DNA of 64,000 nt from Acidobacteriaceae bacterium (GTDB taxonomy: Bacteria; Acidobacteriota; Terriglobia; Terriglobales; Acidobacteriaceae), in assembly GCA_003134655.1 (NCBI GenBank), contig PLBY01000107.1:62001-126000 (forward strand), read 5' to 3'. Of this stretch, positions 1 through 11,456 are shown one piece after another. The position numbers and the translations under genes were made by a program. Below the pieces are notes generated by a model that made no database searches, was not told where the DNA came from, and saw nothing but the letters and a program-made list of their open reading frames with translations. Position 1 is the first letter of the stretch, and every line of letters begins with the position of its first letter.

Positions 1-2206
1 GTCACTACGAACGCTTCGACTGGGGCCGGGGCTTTCGCCGACGTCACCAGCAACGGCCCTCAGGGCAACATCAATCCGAACCAGTTTCCGATCTCAGGGG
101 TGGCGATCGATCCGAGCGATGTTACCGGCAAGACTGCGTATGTGACTGTCATGGGCTTTACCGGAGGCACAGGACATGTCTGGAAGACCACCAACGCCGG
201 CACGGCCTGGACGGACTTCACCGCCAATCTGCCGGACTCGCCAGTAAACGCCGTCGTTGTTTATCCCGGTTTGTCTCAGGTTTACGTCGGGACTGACGTG
301 GGCGTCTTCGGCAGTTCCACCTCCGCAGCCAGTTGGACGGAGCTTGGGCCCGCGCCCATCACGGATCAGAACGGCTTCCTACCCAACGTTGCAGTCACGG
401 CTCTGGGAGTCTTCACGGGTGGCGGCCAGCAGTTGCTGCGAGCTTCCACCTACGGACGCGGCATCTGGCAATTCAATCTTGTCATCACACCGGACTTCCA
501 GATGTCCGTCTCCAATTCACCGCAGACCGTTTTCGTGGGACAGACAACCGCGTTCAATGGTACGGCCAGCGCGCTGAACGGGTACGCGAGTTCGGTAGCA
601 CTGAGCTGTGCTGCCGGCTCGACCGCCCCGCCCAGCACGTGTTCCGTGTCTCCGTCGACGATGACTCCAGGAAACAAAACTCCGTTTGCTGTCACGGTGG
701 GTGGTGCGGCCGGGGATTACAGCTTCAATGTGCAGGGGGTCGGGTCTGACACAAAGCATGTCACTCACACGGTTCCAGTCACTGTGCACGTCGTCAGCTT
801 TGGGATGACGACTCCATCCCCGGCAAACGTCACCGTGGCCCGAGGAACCACGTCGTCTCCGGCGAGCTTTCAGATTACGGCTGCAGGATCGTTTAATCAG
901 AGCGTCACCGTTTCCTGCAGTTCTGGTATTGCCAGCGCGACCTGCGCGCTGACGCCCGGAACCACTGTCAATCCCACTTCAACTGCTCCGGTGAATATGA
1001 CGGCTAGCGTATCGGTGCCCGCGGGAACCGCGCCTGGAAGTTATCCTGTGACGATTCAGGCTACGACGACCGGAGCGCCCTCAAAGCTGACGACATCATT
1101 CACCCTGAACGTCACCTCCAATGCAGATTTCGTTTTGACCGAGCCCATCGCATTTCCCGAGGTGAACGCCGGCAGCACCGGCACTACGGGGTCGATCTCG
1201 ATTGCTTCGCAGGACGGATTCAGCGGGACTGTCACTCTGAGTTGTCCGACGACGTACGGTGCTGGCAGTTGCAGCATCAGCCCCACATCGGTGAGTTCGT
1301 TTCCGGCGACGGCAACGCTCACCGGTTTCGTTTAACGTTGGTGACTATTCGATCTCAGGAACGCAGACGCTATCTTTGGCGCCGGGCGGCCAAGGCACAG
1401 CCAGCCTCAAGTTGACCTCGTCCAATTTCTACAGCGGAAAGGTCAACGCTACCTGCGACGCCAGTGCTCTTTCGGGAGCAATGTGCGTGCTCTCTCCCGC
1501 GAATCCGATCAACCTGGCCAGCGGAGGCACGGCGGCCCTCACGGCGACCGTCAACGCGCCCAGCACTGCAAGTCCGGGAACTTACAACATCAACATCACG
1601 ACCCAGGACACCACAGGCGCGCCCAGCCACTCCTTCACCGTGGCGCTGACCGTGGCGCAGGATTTCCGGCTCACCTCTTCGACCCCGAGTCAGACGGTGA
1701 CGGCGGGGCAGACCAGCGGCGCTTATAACCTGGCTGTTCAGCCCGTGGGCGTATCGTTCACCGGGACCGTGACGCTGGCTTGCTCTGCCGGGATTCCTGC
1801 CGGGGCGCAATGCATCTTCAACCCGCCCACCGCGGTCACTCCCGGAACCTCCGCGGTCGATGTCATGATGAATATTTCCACCGCAGCAAGAAAGGCTGGT
1901 CTGCAGTCGCTTTCCACTCGCGCCTTCATCTTCTCCGCCCTCTGGTTGTTCTCGCCGGGAATCGTGATCGCTTGGGGCGCCGCGGGGCGCAAGACCGGGC
2001 GGCCGATGCATCGCGTCTTCGGTTCGACCGCAATGCTGCTACTTGCGGCGCTTCTTATTTCTTGCGGTGGGGTCAGCAGCGGTGGGGGCACCCCTCCTCC
2101 GAAAGGAAACCAACCTGTCACCTATCTGATCACCGTCACGGGAACCTCTCCCGGCACAGCTTCCGACGCCGGCCAGAGTGTACAAGTGACGCTTGTCGTA
2201 GACTAG
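1..2206 (+). CDS. Large secreted BNR/sortilin-like protein with Ig-like repeats, 3' part; 5' end outside window; reading frame broken near 1320-1335 (two ORFs, frame 1 then frame 2)
   Basis: Open from base 1 in frame 1 (VTTNASTGAGAFADV...WKTTNAGTAWTDF...VYVGTDVGVF); repeated Thr/Ser-rich Ig-like modules continue in frame 2 after the stop at 1335, ending in a hydrophobic C-terminus. Confidence 0.7.
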
Positions 2207-2269
2207 AGCGTCGCGCGGTTGGTCCCTGCGACCAAGGGATGTCTGCGCGACCGTGCAGTCGCGTGCACA

Positions 2270-3484
2270 ATGACCGATTCTAGCTACAACGTAATCATCA
2301 TCGGCGGTGGTGTGGTTGGGCTCGGAGTCGCGCTCGAAATCACACGCCGCTTTCCGCATCTTCGGCTGCTCCTGCTTGAGAAAGAAGACCGTGTCGCCCG
2401 CCACCAGAGCGGACACAACAGCGGGGTGATTCACTCCGGCGTGTACTACAAGCCCGGCTCCTTGAAGGCCCGCCTGTGCGTTACGGGAGCCGCGGCCATG
2501 GTCGAGTTCTGCCGCGAGCACGGCATCGCCCACAATGTCTGCAGCAAAGTCATCGTCGCAACCCACGCGGACGAACTCCCGCGCCTGGAAGAATTGCGCC
2601 AGCGCGGGGAAGCCAATGGCCTGACTGGCCTGCGCATGATCGGTCCCGAGGAGTTGCGCGAAATCGAACCTCACGCTACGGGACTGCGAGCACTGGTCGT
2701 ACCCTCGACTGGAGTTACCGACTATGCCCTGGTTTGCGAGAAATACGCGGAGTTAATTTCGGCAGCCGGCGGCACGGTTCTTCTGTCCGCGGCTGCCACG
2801 GGCATCCGCCGCATGCCGAACGAAATCGTTGTGGAAACTTCGCGGGGAGCGTTCTCCACCGCTTCACTCATCAACTGCGCCGGACTGTTCAGCGACCGCA
2901 TCAGCCGGATGGCAGGCGACGATCCCGGTGTCCTGATCGTTCCATTTCGTGGTGAATATTACGACCTGGTACCCGAGCGCGCCTCGCTGGTGAAGGCGCT
3001 GATCTATCCCGTGCCCGATCCGCGCTTTCCGTTTCTTGGCGTGCACTTCACGAGGCGGATCACTGGCAAAGTGGATGCCGGCCCGAATGCCGTCCTTGCG
3101 CTGGCGCGGGAAGGCTACCGTCACACCGATATCAACCTGCGTGACTTGGCGTCGGCGGCGACATTTCCTGGCTTCTGGCGCATGGCGGGACGGCACTGGC
3201 GCAACGCTCTCGACGAGTGGCACCGGTCGCTTTCGAAGCCGGCTTTCGTTCGCGCGTTGCAGCGTTTGCTCCCGGAAGTAGGCGAGAAGGATTTGGTTCC
3301 GGGAGGCTCCGGTGTGCGCGCTCAGGCCCTCAAGCCCGACGGATCCCTGGTCGACGATTTCCAGTTTGTGCCTTCCGGTAAAGTGCTGCACGTGCTCAAC
3401 GTGCCCTCGCCCGCGGCCACGGCCTCGCTGACCATCGGCAAGGCCATCGTCGAGACGGCAGCCGCCAGTCTTGGTCTCTCTTAG
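2270..3484 (+). CDS. lhgO: L-2-hydroxyglutarate oxidase (FAD-dependent)
   Basis: N-terminal GGGVVGLGVALE FAD motif, HQSGHNSGVIHSGVYYKPGSLKARLC signature, PGGSGVRAQ near C-terminus; ATG at 2270. Confidence 0.88.
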   Translation: MTDSSYNVIIIGGGVVGLGVALEITRRFPHLRLLLLEKEDRVARHQSGHNSGVIHSGVYYKPGSLKARLCVTGAAAMVEFCREHGIAHNVCSKVIVATHADELPRLEELRQRGEANGLTGLRMIGPEELREIEPHATGLRALVVPSTGVTDYALVCEKYAELISAAGGTVLLSAAATGIRRMPNEIVVETSRGAFSTASLINCAGLFSDRISRMAGDDPGVLIVPFRGEYYDLVPERASLVKALIYPVPDPRFPFLGVHFTRRITGKVDAGPNAVLALAREGYRHTDINLRDLASAATFPGFWRMAGRHWRNALDEWHRSLSKPAFVRALQRLLPEVGEKDLVPGGSGVRAQALKPDGSLVDDFQFVPSGKVLHVLNVPSPAATASLTIGKAIVETAAASLGLS

Positions 3485-3501
3485 TCTCCTGCGACCTTCC
3501 G

Positions 3502-6500
3502 TTAGAAAATCAGCCGCAGCGACATCTGGACCTGACGCGGGCTGCCAATCGTCTTATTCGTGATCCCCAAACCGCTCAGCGTCGGGCAGACGTACAGGGC
3601 GGTGAAGTCCTGGTTGCACGGCGTGGTTGCGCCTGCTTGACCGACAGCAGGGAAGCCGTTGAAGTTGATGTTCTGGCTGACGTCGTCAATCGGGATATCG
3701 AAACTGGCCGTATTCGTCAGGTTAAAGACGTCGATGGAGAACTTCAGGGAGGAGCGCTCAGTGATCTGGGTCGTCTTCGAGACCGAGAGATCCCAGCGCT
3801 TCTGCCAGGTCTGGCGGAAGATATTGCGCTGGCCATGGTCAATGAAGTTCGTCTCGTACGGATCGTTGGCAGGAATCGCGCCGTTCAGGGCTCCCGGACT
3901 CAGCAAAGGCAAGCCGAAGCAGGAGGCCTTCAGCGCAAATGAGTTCGGATCCGATGGATTGGCGTGCGCGCCGGAGGATCCGGTCAGCGCCTGCTTGGGT
4001 GAGCAACCGGAGAGGGGAACCACCGGATTCGTGATGCCGTCGTTGACTCCGTAGAAGATGCTGCCCACTGCGCCTGAGTAATCGACAACGCTGTAGGGCT
4101 GGCCACTCTGGATGACGGTCAATCCGGAGAGGGCCCATCCATCGACGATCCTGCCCTTGAGTGAGGTTTCCGAGAAAAACTTCGGCAACTCGTAGGTGTA
4201 AGTGAAATTGATCACGTGCTGGCGGTCAAAGTCTGACAGGCCGTAACCAGACCGCAAGTTCTGCGGGTTATTTCCGTTGTAGAAAAGGCCCATTGCACTT
4301 TGCTCATCGGTCGCGTGCGAATACGTGTACGAGAAGCCCACTTGCAGGCCATGACTCATTCGCTTTTCGACGTGGGTCTGAAGCGCGTTGTAGGCAGAGA
4401 TGCCGGCTGCGGTATAGGACTCGGACTCGGACGAATAACCGATGTACGGAACACGCAGATCGACGTTTCCGCCTTCAAAGGTTTGCAGGTACGGTTGACC
4501 GTTCGGAAGCGTGGCTGGGTTGAAGGTGCCGGCCTGGGTGACGATCGAATAGCCGTATGTATAGTCCTGCTCAAAACCCAGCGGATTTCCCTTCATAATG
4601 GGACTTGTCGGCGACGCGATTCGCGCCTGGTTGAAAGGCAGGGGAACGACTTCGTGGCGCCCAAGATTTCCGACATACCCAATCTCAATCATCAGGTCGT
4701 GGCGCGGCTGCCACTGAATGTCGAGCGTCTGGTTGAGCGTGTAGGGAAGCTTGTTGGCGCGGTTGTAATCGGCGAACGAGAATAGCGGCAGGCCGGTGGC
4801 GATCGTAGCCGCATTCGGAATCACCAGGTCTGCGGGATTGCCCGAAGGTGGCGGACCCAGCGTCGGGCCCCACGGCGCCTCAAAATTGCTGCAGTTCGAA
4901 TACGCATAGGGGCTGCAAGACTGCGAATTCACCCACGGTGGAGATTGATTCACGCCGAATGGACCGCCCGCAATCACGCCGGAAGCAAAGCCCGGAGAAA
5001 GATACGCGAACAGTTCGCCCCGATCGTAGTACATGCCCCAGCCTGCCCGAACGACTACCTTGTCGCTGAATATTCTCGGGCTCCACGCCAATCCGATCCG
5101 CGGCGCCAGGCCCCACTGGCGGCCGGTAAGCGTCGAATCGCTCACGCCCTTGGTGGGGAAATCAGGGTTGTTCCCGGCAACGATGAAGCCGTTCGAAGTG
5201 ATCGTATCTGTAGTTTGGTCGTAGCTGTACCGCGCGGGGTCGAAGTTGAAAATGCGGCCGTTCTTCTCCTTCAAGCCTCCGTGATAGTCGAAGCGGATAC
5301 CGGCGCTGATGCTGAGGTTCGGACGCAGCTGAAACTTGTCTTGAAAGTACCAACCCGTTTCGTTCGAGCGGTAGTAGCGGTTCGCATCACCTTGCAGGAA
5401 GGTGGTGGCAATGAATCCGTCTGCGGTGTAGGTAATCGGCGTGCCCGTGACGAAGTTGTCAAAGTTGGTGAAGCCGACCATGCCCGAGTTCGTTCTTTGA
5501 TCGCGGGCGTTGAGCTGAGTGTAAGAGTAGCTTCCGCCGAAGGTGAACGTGTGCTTGCCGTGGTTCCAAACCGCATTGACAGAGGGCATCCACCGGTTCT
5601 GGAAAACGCCTGTGAACGCTCCCTGCGAAGCCGCTGTCGAGCCGATCGTGGTTCCCGCGTTGAATACGAAGTTCGTGTTGAGCGGGGAGGAGTTGCCTAA
5701 GTCGTCCACAATCGTAATTCCAGGAAAAACGGAAGATCCAAGATTATTGATCCCAATGGACTGAGGAGTGAAGGGCTGGCCAATCGTGCTGTATACCTTT
5801 TCGCGGATGAAGCCAAATACTTCAGCTACGCTGAAGCTCGGTGTGATGGACTGCGTGTTTGTAATCGAGGCGACCTGGCTTCCAGCATCCAGGTGCTGGG
5901 GAAAGCCTTCGACCGCGGAATATCCGAAAGGAGCTGTTGTCGGATCATGCTGGTAGTAATACTTCAATGACAGCGTGTCCTTAGAAGTAGCGAGGTAATC
6001 GAGATCGGTGACTGCTTGGTCGGAGATGAAATATGCCGGCTGGGTCAGGAAAACATTCTCCGGGAAGTTCAGCGTCGGCGTGTAACTCGGATTGGCCGAG
6101 GGAAACAGGTACTGGCCGTTCGGCAGTTTGGCCGTCAACATGGCGTAAGCGACCGGGTCGATGTTGAGTGTCCCGGTTGCGCCCGGTATGTTGGCTGCGA
6201 CGACGGGATTCACAACCGTTCCCCAGTTGTTCAGGACGACGGCGGCCAATGCTGTCGGACTTCGGTCGTTACTCAAGCCTGTCGGCACCGCCGTGCGCGA
6301 AGTTCCAATCTCCAAGTCCGAAACGTGAATGTGCTGGTAGCTGACAAAGCCGAAGAGCTTGTCCTTGATCAGAGCTCCGCCCAGGGTTCCGCCCGCGGTG
6401 TAACGATGCAACTGCGGGACCTTTTCGTTGCTGGGAATGTTCGGGTCCTGATTGTAGAAATACGGCGCGGCGTTCAGCCAGTCTGTCCCGCGGTGAATGT

Positions 6501-7383
6501 AAGCCTGACCGTGAAGCGTGTTGGTGCCAGACGCGGTGCTCATGTCGATGTGGGCGCCACTGGTCGATCCTTGTTGCGCGTCGTACATCGAAGTATTCAC
6601 GCGAAACTCCTGAACGGTCTCTGGCGCAGGAGTCGGCAACGCCTGGCCGATAGCCAGATAGGGCGACGCTGTGCTCTGAATGACTTGCGCGGTGGTACTG
6701 CCTGCTCCCGAAACGCCCGTGTTGTTGACGATGCGCGCGGAAGCCACCTGGCTGGTGCTCTTGCCGTTGAACAGATTGCTGGCGTCGACGCCGTTTAGAA
6801 GAAACGTGTTGCTGGTGTCGCGCTGTCCGTTGGCCCAAATGGGTTGATTCCCTAAGCCAGCATTAGCGCCGGTTCCGTTTGGCAATTCCGCATTGACCCC
6901 TGGCGAAAGGATCGCCAGACCCGTGAAACTTCCTGTCGGCAACGGGATTTGGTCGATCTGGTCTTTCTCCAAAATGTAGCCATTCGTGGTGTCGACCGCG
7001 TTCATAGCAGGCGCTGCCTCTACGTCAATCGTCGTTCCTACCTGGCCGACTTTCAACGTGACGTTCAACGTGGCCGTTCGATTCGCCTGCACGAGAATCG
7101 ACGGCAGCCTTTCCGCCTGGAACCCGTCGTGGCTGACGGTGACGGTGTACGTGCCGATGGGAAGGTTGACGAAGTCGTAGGCGCCATTTCCATTCGTTTT
7201 CAGCGTACGCGTCAGCTTGGTCTGGTCCCCGACGATGGTGACCGTAGTGTCGGGCAGCACACTGCCGCTCCTGTCGCTGACCGTGCCCGTAATGCCGCCC
7301 AGAGTCTGCTGCGCCACCGACAACAGCGAAAATTGCAAAAACCCAGCCAACAAGAGAATGCCCAGCTTCGTATGCTTCGCCAT
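3502..7383 (-). CDS. TonB-dependent receptor / Oar-like outer membrane protein with carboxypeptidase-regulatory-like N-terminal domain
   Basis: Signal peptide MAKHTKLGILLLAGFLQFSLL, GITGTVSDRSGSVLPDTTVTI plug domain, long beta-barrel ending MSLRLIF. Confidence 0.88.
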   Translation of the reverse strand: MAKHTKLGILLLAGFLQFSLLSVAQQTLGGITGTVSDRSGSVLPDTTVTIVGDQTKLTRTLKTNGNGAYDFVNLPIGTYTVTVSHDGFQAERLPSILVQANRTATLNVTLKVGQVGTTIDVEAAPAMNAVDTTNGYILEKDQIDQIPLPTGSFTGLAILSPGVNAELPNGTGANAGLGNQPIWANGQRDTSNTFLLNGVDASNLFNGKSTSQVASARIVNNTGVSGAGSTTAQVIQSTASPYLAIGQALPTPAPETVQEFRVNTSMYDAQQGSTSGAHIDMSTASGTNTLHGQAYIHRGTDWLNAAPYFYNQDPNIPSNEKVPQLHRYTAGGTLGGALIKDKLFGFVSYQHIHVSDLEIGTSRTAVPTGLSNDRSPTALAAVVLNNWGTVVNPVVAANIPGATGTLNIDPVAYAMLTAKLPNGQYLFPSANPSYTPTLNFPENVFLTQPAYFISDQAVTDLDYLATSKDTLSLKYYYQHDPTTAPFGYSAVEGFPQHLDAGSQVASITNTQSITPSFSVAEVFGFIREKVYSTIGQPFTPQSIGINNLGSSVFPGITIVDDLGNSSPLNTNFVFNAGTTIGSTAASQGAFTGVFQNRWMPSVNAVWNHGKHTFTFGGSYSYTQLNARDQRTNSGMVGFTNFDNFVTGTPITYTADGFIATTFLQGDANRYYRSNETGWYFQDKFQLRPNLSISAGIRFDYHGGLKEKNGRIFNFDPARYSYDQTTDTITSNGFIVAGNNPDFPTKGVSDSTLTGRQWGLAPRIGLAWSPRIFSDKVVVRAGWGMYYDRGELFAYLSPGFASGVIAGGPFGVNQSPPWVNSQSCSPYAYSNCSNFEAPWGPTLGPPPSGNPADLVIPNAATIATGLPLFSFADYNRANKLPYTLNQTLDIQWQPRHDLMIEIGYVGNLGRHEVVPLPFNQARIASPTSPIMKGNPLGFEQDYTYGYSIVTQAGTFNPATLPNGQPYLQTFEGGNVDLRVPYIGYSSESESYTAAGISAYNALQTHVEKRMSHGLQVGFSYTYSHATDEQSAMGLFYNGNNPQNLRSGYGLSDFDRQHVINFTYTYELPKFFSETSLKGRIVDGWALSGLTVIQSGQPYSVVDYSGAVGSIFYGVNDGITNPVVPLSGCSPKQALTGSSGAHANPSDPNSFALKASCFGLPLLSPGALNGAIPANDPYETNFIDHGQRNIFRQTWQKRWDLSVSKTTQITERSSLKFSIDVFNLTNTASFDIPIDDVSQNINFNGFPAVGQAGATTPCNQDFTALYVCPTLSGLGITNKTIGSPRQVQMSLRLIF

Positions 7384-7600
7384 GATTGTGTACCTCGCCA
7401 GGGGTAGAAACACAAATCCAAAGCAGCCGCCAACGGCCGCGCACCGCGGTTTCACTTTGTACGACGTTGCTGCAGAGTTGGTTGGCTCCGCACTTCCCCA
7501 CTTCTAGGCTGGAAAACTATGCCGCCAAATGTACGCGAACTCCGGCGAAAGGGAAAGACACAGGCTCAATGAAAATTCTTTTGACTGGAATCAGTAATTT

Positions 7601-9118
7601 TTATGGCTCAGACAGTTCGACACTCTCTGACAAGGCTATCTTCTTGCTGCGAGAGCGAATCATGAACCATCCGAGCCCCGCGATCAAGTAAGCGAGATAC
7701 ATGTAAGGGAGCTTGCCGTAGGGCCCTTCGGGCACCGGGTAGAGATTGCCGATCAAGGCCATTAGCATGGCCGTCGCCGCCAGCCACGGAACGATCTGGG
7801 CGCCGGGAGTGAACGTGCCATGCTGATGCAAGTAGCGCGGCAGTGCAACGCACACCAGGGCGTACGCCACGATGAAGCCGTAGGTCGCCAGAGACCCCAG
7901 CCAGCCATACACATCCAACCCGCTGGCGCCGCGGTATGCCAGCACTGCCACTGGCAGCACCGCGGCAATGCCGGTGATGACGACGGCACGACTCGGGGTG
8001 TGGTTTTGGGCGTGTGTCGAACCTAGTGATTCATGCGCCAGCCCATCATGCGCCATTCGCAAAAGCACGCGCGCCGCGGCCGTAATGCAGGCCAGAGTTC
8101 CGGCAAACATACTCACCAGCGCACCGACGTCGATCAGTATCCCTAGCACCGGCACGCCGCCAACCCGGGCGAGCACGTGCATTTGATCCGGAGTGGTGCC
8201 CAGATCCTGACCTACCATATGGAATCCCAGCACTGCGGCATATGCGCAAATGGTGAAGAATGCTCCCGCCAGAACAGCGCTCTGAATCACCGCTCGGGGA
8301 ATTGTCTTCAGCGGATTGCGGGCCTCCGTGCCCAGAGTGGTCGCGCTCTCAAAGCCCACAAAACTAAACAGCGCCAGCACCAGACCAAGGCGGAGTCCGC
8401 TCCCGGTCATCCCATGCAGATGGAGTTCATCCGCGTCCAGGTGCCAGCCGTGACGAAACAGCACGAGCACGACGACGATCACGATCACCGACACCGACGC
8501 AGCTTCAATCCACAACATGAGCCGCGCGGAAATCTTTACGTCGCGATACGCAATCCAGATGGAAACTCCCGTGACCAAAAGCGCCAACAATACAGCAGAG
8601 AAAACATACCCCGTGGCATCGCGCAGCAAGAGGTTCGCGTAGTGATAAAAGCCGCCAATCACGCTCGATCCCGTGGCTACATAGGCCAGCAAGAGGCTCC
8701 AGGCAACGGTGGCGGACAGCCACGGCGGCAAGGTCGTCGATGCGTACGTGTAGAGCGACCCCGGAGAGGCCGAATGACGGGCGTAGCGCGCAATGCACAA
8801 TCCGACCAGAAATATTGCGACCGTTGCGAGCGCATATGCGAGCCAGGTTCCGTTCCCCGCGAGCGCGCACACCAGCGGAATGGTCGCCGCCGGCGTGGTC
8901 GTCGGCGCCATGGTAGACACCGACTGCGCCAGAGTCTCCATGGGAGAAAGAATGCCGCGTCGCAAACCGTAGTCTGCGCTTGGGGACGACTCCGGCAGTG
9001 TAGGCTCCGTCAATTGAACTGCTCCTTTGCCGACCAAGTGTGATTGGGGTGGGATTGTACAACAACGGATGTGAGCCTCAACGCAGGACTCGTCGCGCGG
9101 AGTTAGAAGAAAAACCAA
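7601..9118 (-). CDS. APC-family amino acid permease (start uncertain)
   Basis: About 12 hydrophobic segments; FVGFESATTLGTEARNPLKTIPRAV motif. Confidence 0.85.
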   Translation of the reverse strand: MVFLLTPRDESCVEAHIRCCTIPPQSHLVGKGAVQLTEPTLPESSPSADYGLRRGILSPMETLAQSVSTMAPTTTPAATIPLVCALAGNGTWLAYALATVAIFLVGLCIARYARHSASPGSLYTYASTTLPPWLSATVAWSLLLAYVATGSSVIGGFYHYANLLLRDATGYVFSAVLLALLVTGVSIWIAYRDVKISARLMLWIEAASVSVIVIVVVLVLFRHGWHLDADELHLHGMTGSGLRLGLVLALFSFVGFESATTLGTEARNPLKTIPRAVIQSAVLAGAFFTICAYAAVLGFHMVGQDLGTTPDQMHVLARVGGVPVLGILIDVGALVSMFAGTLACITAAARVLLRMAHDGLAHESLGSTHAQNHTPSRAVVITGIAAVLPVAVLAYRGASGLDVYGWLGSLATYGFIVAYALVCVALPRYLHQHGTFTPGAQIVPWLAATAMLMALIGNLYPVPEGPYGKLPYMYLAYLIAGLGWFMIRSRSKKIALSESVELSEP

Positions 9119-9236
9119 TTCGTGGCAACCGAAAAGACGCTCGTTCGATGCCAGGCGTCGTGCTAATGTGAGTTTCTGAGCGGATAATTTGGAGTGGAGA
9201 GATCGACCGTCATCTCAGCCAAGACTTGGAGATTGT

Positions 9237-9398
9237 ATGAGAGCTTGTCCTAACAGCGAATGCAAGGCTTTCGGCCACATTGTGTACTCGGTGGCGACTC
9301 GATGCCCATTGTGCCGGTGGGACTTGAAGAACGCTCTACCTGCGAGTGAAACGGCGCCTCCGCCGAAACCTGACAGGCGCGCGGCCTCGGTGCGCTAA
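9237..9398 (+). CDS. Small Cys-rich (zinc-ribbon-like) protein
   Basis: MRACPNSECKAFGHIVYSVATRCPLCRWDL; two Cys pairs; short ORF. Confidence 0.4.
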   Translation: MRACPNSECKAFGHIVYSVATRCPLCRWDLKNALPASETAPPPKPDRRAASVR

Positions 9399-9419
9399 GC
9401 TCCCGCAGATCGCACGACC

Positions 9420-9860
9420 TCACTTCCCAATATCCTCATTCCACAAATCTGCATGTGCGCTGATGAAATCGCGCATCATGCGAATGCATTCCGCGTCGTC
9501 CAGCACGATGACACTCGCACCGTGTTGCCGGAAAAGATCCTCGGCACCTTGGAAGTTTCGATTTTCGCCAATGATGACACGCGGAATCCGAAACAGTAAT
9601 GCGGTGCCCGTGCACATGACGCAGGGACTGAGCGTGCTCACCAGCGTCAACTCTGCCCAGTCACGCCGGCGGCCGGCGCTGCGCAGGCATACGGTCTCCG
9701 CGTGCGCCGTGGGGTCGCCGCTCTGAACCCGCAGGTTGTGTCCTCGAGCGACGATCTGCCCGTGCTTGTCCGCCAGGACCGACCCGATCGGCAATCCTCC
9801 TTCGCGCAACCCTGTCCTTGCCTCTTCGAGAGCCTGTTGCAGTAACGCCTGATCGTCCAT
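9420..9860 (-). CDS. Nucleoside/cytosine deaminase (zinc-dependent CDA fold)
   Basis: HAE and PCVMC zinc motifs. Confidence 0.85.
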   Translation of the reverse strand: MDDQALLQQALEEARTGLREGGLPIGSVLADKHGQIVARGHNLRVQSGDPTAHAETVCLRSAGRRRDWAELTLVSTLSPCVMCTGTALLFRIPRVIIGENRNFQGAEDLFRQHGASVIVLDDAECIRMMRDFISAHADLWNEDIGK

Positions 9861-9875
9861 GGTCCTCCGAAAGTG

Positions 9876-11444
9876 TTAACGAAGTTTGTAGCGTTGCAGT
9901 TTGCCGGTCGCTGTCTTTGGTAGCTCTAGAAAGAATTCGATGTGGTGCGGCCGCTTAAAAACGGGCAGACGCTCCAGAACAAACCGCTGCAGTTCCTTCG
10001 CGACGTCCGGATTTCCAGGCTTGCCATCTCGCAACACGACGCAAGCCACCGTTTTCACGAGCCCGTCTTCATCTTTCCGTCCAACGACCGCAGCTTCTTG
10101 TACCTCGGGATGTTCGAGCAGTTGGTTCTCGATTTCCACCGGACTGACCCAGGTGCCACTGACTTTCAACATGTCATCGGAGCGTCCTGCGTACCAGAAA
10201 TATCCGTCGGCATCCTGATAGTAACGGTCCCCCGTGCGCATCCAATGCCCGCTGATCGTGTCTTTCGTCTTCTCATGCTGGTTCCAATAGCCCGCGCAGG
10301 CTGCGTCGGTCTTGATAATTAAGTCGCCCATTTCGCCGGGCACGACAGGCTGCTGATTCTCATCGTCGATGCGCGCATCAAACCCAGGAATAAGTTTCCC
10401 GCTTGATCCGGGTTTGACCGCTCCTGGTCCGTTCGCGATGAACATATGTAGCGCTTCCGTCGATCCGATGGCGTCAAGAATCTCCACGCCAAAGCGCTCC
10501 TTGAAGCGGTGAAAGATGGCGGCTGGCAGGCATTCCCCCGCGGAGATCGCATGACGAACCGAAGAGAAATCCGGGTTGCGTCCCTCGTTCTTCGGATGAG
10601 GCAGCAGCTTCGCATAGTTGGACGGCACAGAGAAAAATAGCGTTGGACGAAATCGTTCCACCACGTCGAAAATGCTCTGCGGTCGCGGAGGACCAGCCAG
10701 TAGGATGCTGGTCGCTCCTACGGCCAGTGAGAAATAGAGCCCGTTCCCCAGTCCGTAAGCGAAGAAAAGCTTGGCCACGCTGAAGAGGCGATCATCTTCC
10801 GTGACTTTCAGAACCGCCTTCGCATAACGTTCTGCGCACACGACCATGTCGTGCTGCAGATGCACACAAGCTTTCGCCCGCCCGGTGCTCCCTGAAGAAT
10901 AAAGCCAGAAGGCGGCATCGTCCTTGCTGGTGTGCGCCGCCTCGAGACTGGCGGAGCGGTCGCGAGTCCAGGAATCAAATGACAGTGTGCCCGGTCTTTC
11001 CTCGCGTCCGACGACAATCATCTTCTCAACGTAAGCGAGTTTCTCAACAGGAATCGCCTGCAGCAGAGGCAAAAGGGAATCGGTGACAATCGCAACCCGC
11101 GCCCGAGAGTTATTGAGCAGAAATTCGTAGTCAGCCGGCTTCAACAGAGTGTTGACGGGGACAGGTACTGCTCCAATCTTGATGGCCCCGAAAAAGCTCG
11201 CGGCAAATTCCGGAGTATCCAGCAAAAGCAGGAAGACGCGTTCTTCGGGGCGCACATCTAAACTCTTCAGCGCATTTCCAACCCGGTTGACCGACTCGAA
11301 AAGCTGGCGGTAAGTGACACGCCGCTCCTCACATTCGATTGCGACCTTATCGCCACGCTCCTCGGCGATATGCCGGTCGACGAAGTACGACGCCGCGTTG
11401 AATTCTTCTGGAAGTGGGAAGGGTGACTTCGTCATAGAGGTCAC
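9876..11444 (-). CDS. Benzoate-CoA ligase family protein (adenylate-forming)
   Basis: YSSGSTGRAKACVHLQHD, RTGDRYYQDADGYFWYAGRSDDMLKVSGTWVSPVEIE, C-terminal GKLQRYKLR. Confidence 0.85.
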   Translation of the reverse strand: MTSMTKSPFPLPEEFNAASYFVDRHIAEERGDKVAIECEERRVTYRQLFESVNRVGNALKSLDVRPEERVFLLLLDTPEFAASFFGAIKIGAVPVPVNTLLKPADYEFLLNNSRARVAIVTDSLLPLLQAIPVEKLAYVEKMIVVGREERPGTLSFDSWTRDRSASLEAAHTSKDDAAFWLYSSGSTGRAKACVHLQHDMVVCAERYAKAVLKVTEDDRLFSVAKLFFAYGLGNGLYFSLAVGATSILLAGPPRPQSIFDVVERFRPTLFFSVPSNYAKLLPHPKNEGRNPDFSSVRHAISAGECLPAAIFHRFKERFGVEILDAIGSTEALHMFIANGPGAVKPGSSGKLIPGFDARIDDENQQPVVPGEMGDLIIKTDAACAGYWNQHEKTKDTISGHWMRTGDRYYQDADGYFWYAGRSDDMLKVSGTWVSPVEIENQLLEHPEVQEAAVVGRKDEDGLVKTVACVVLRDGKPGNPDVAKELQRFVLERLPVFKRPHHIEFFLELPKTATGKLQRYKLR

Positions 11445-11456
11445 GCAAAATCCAGT

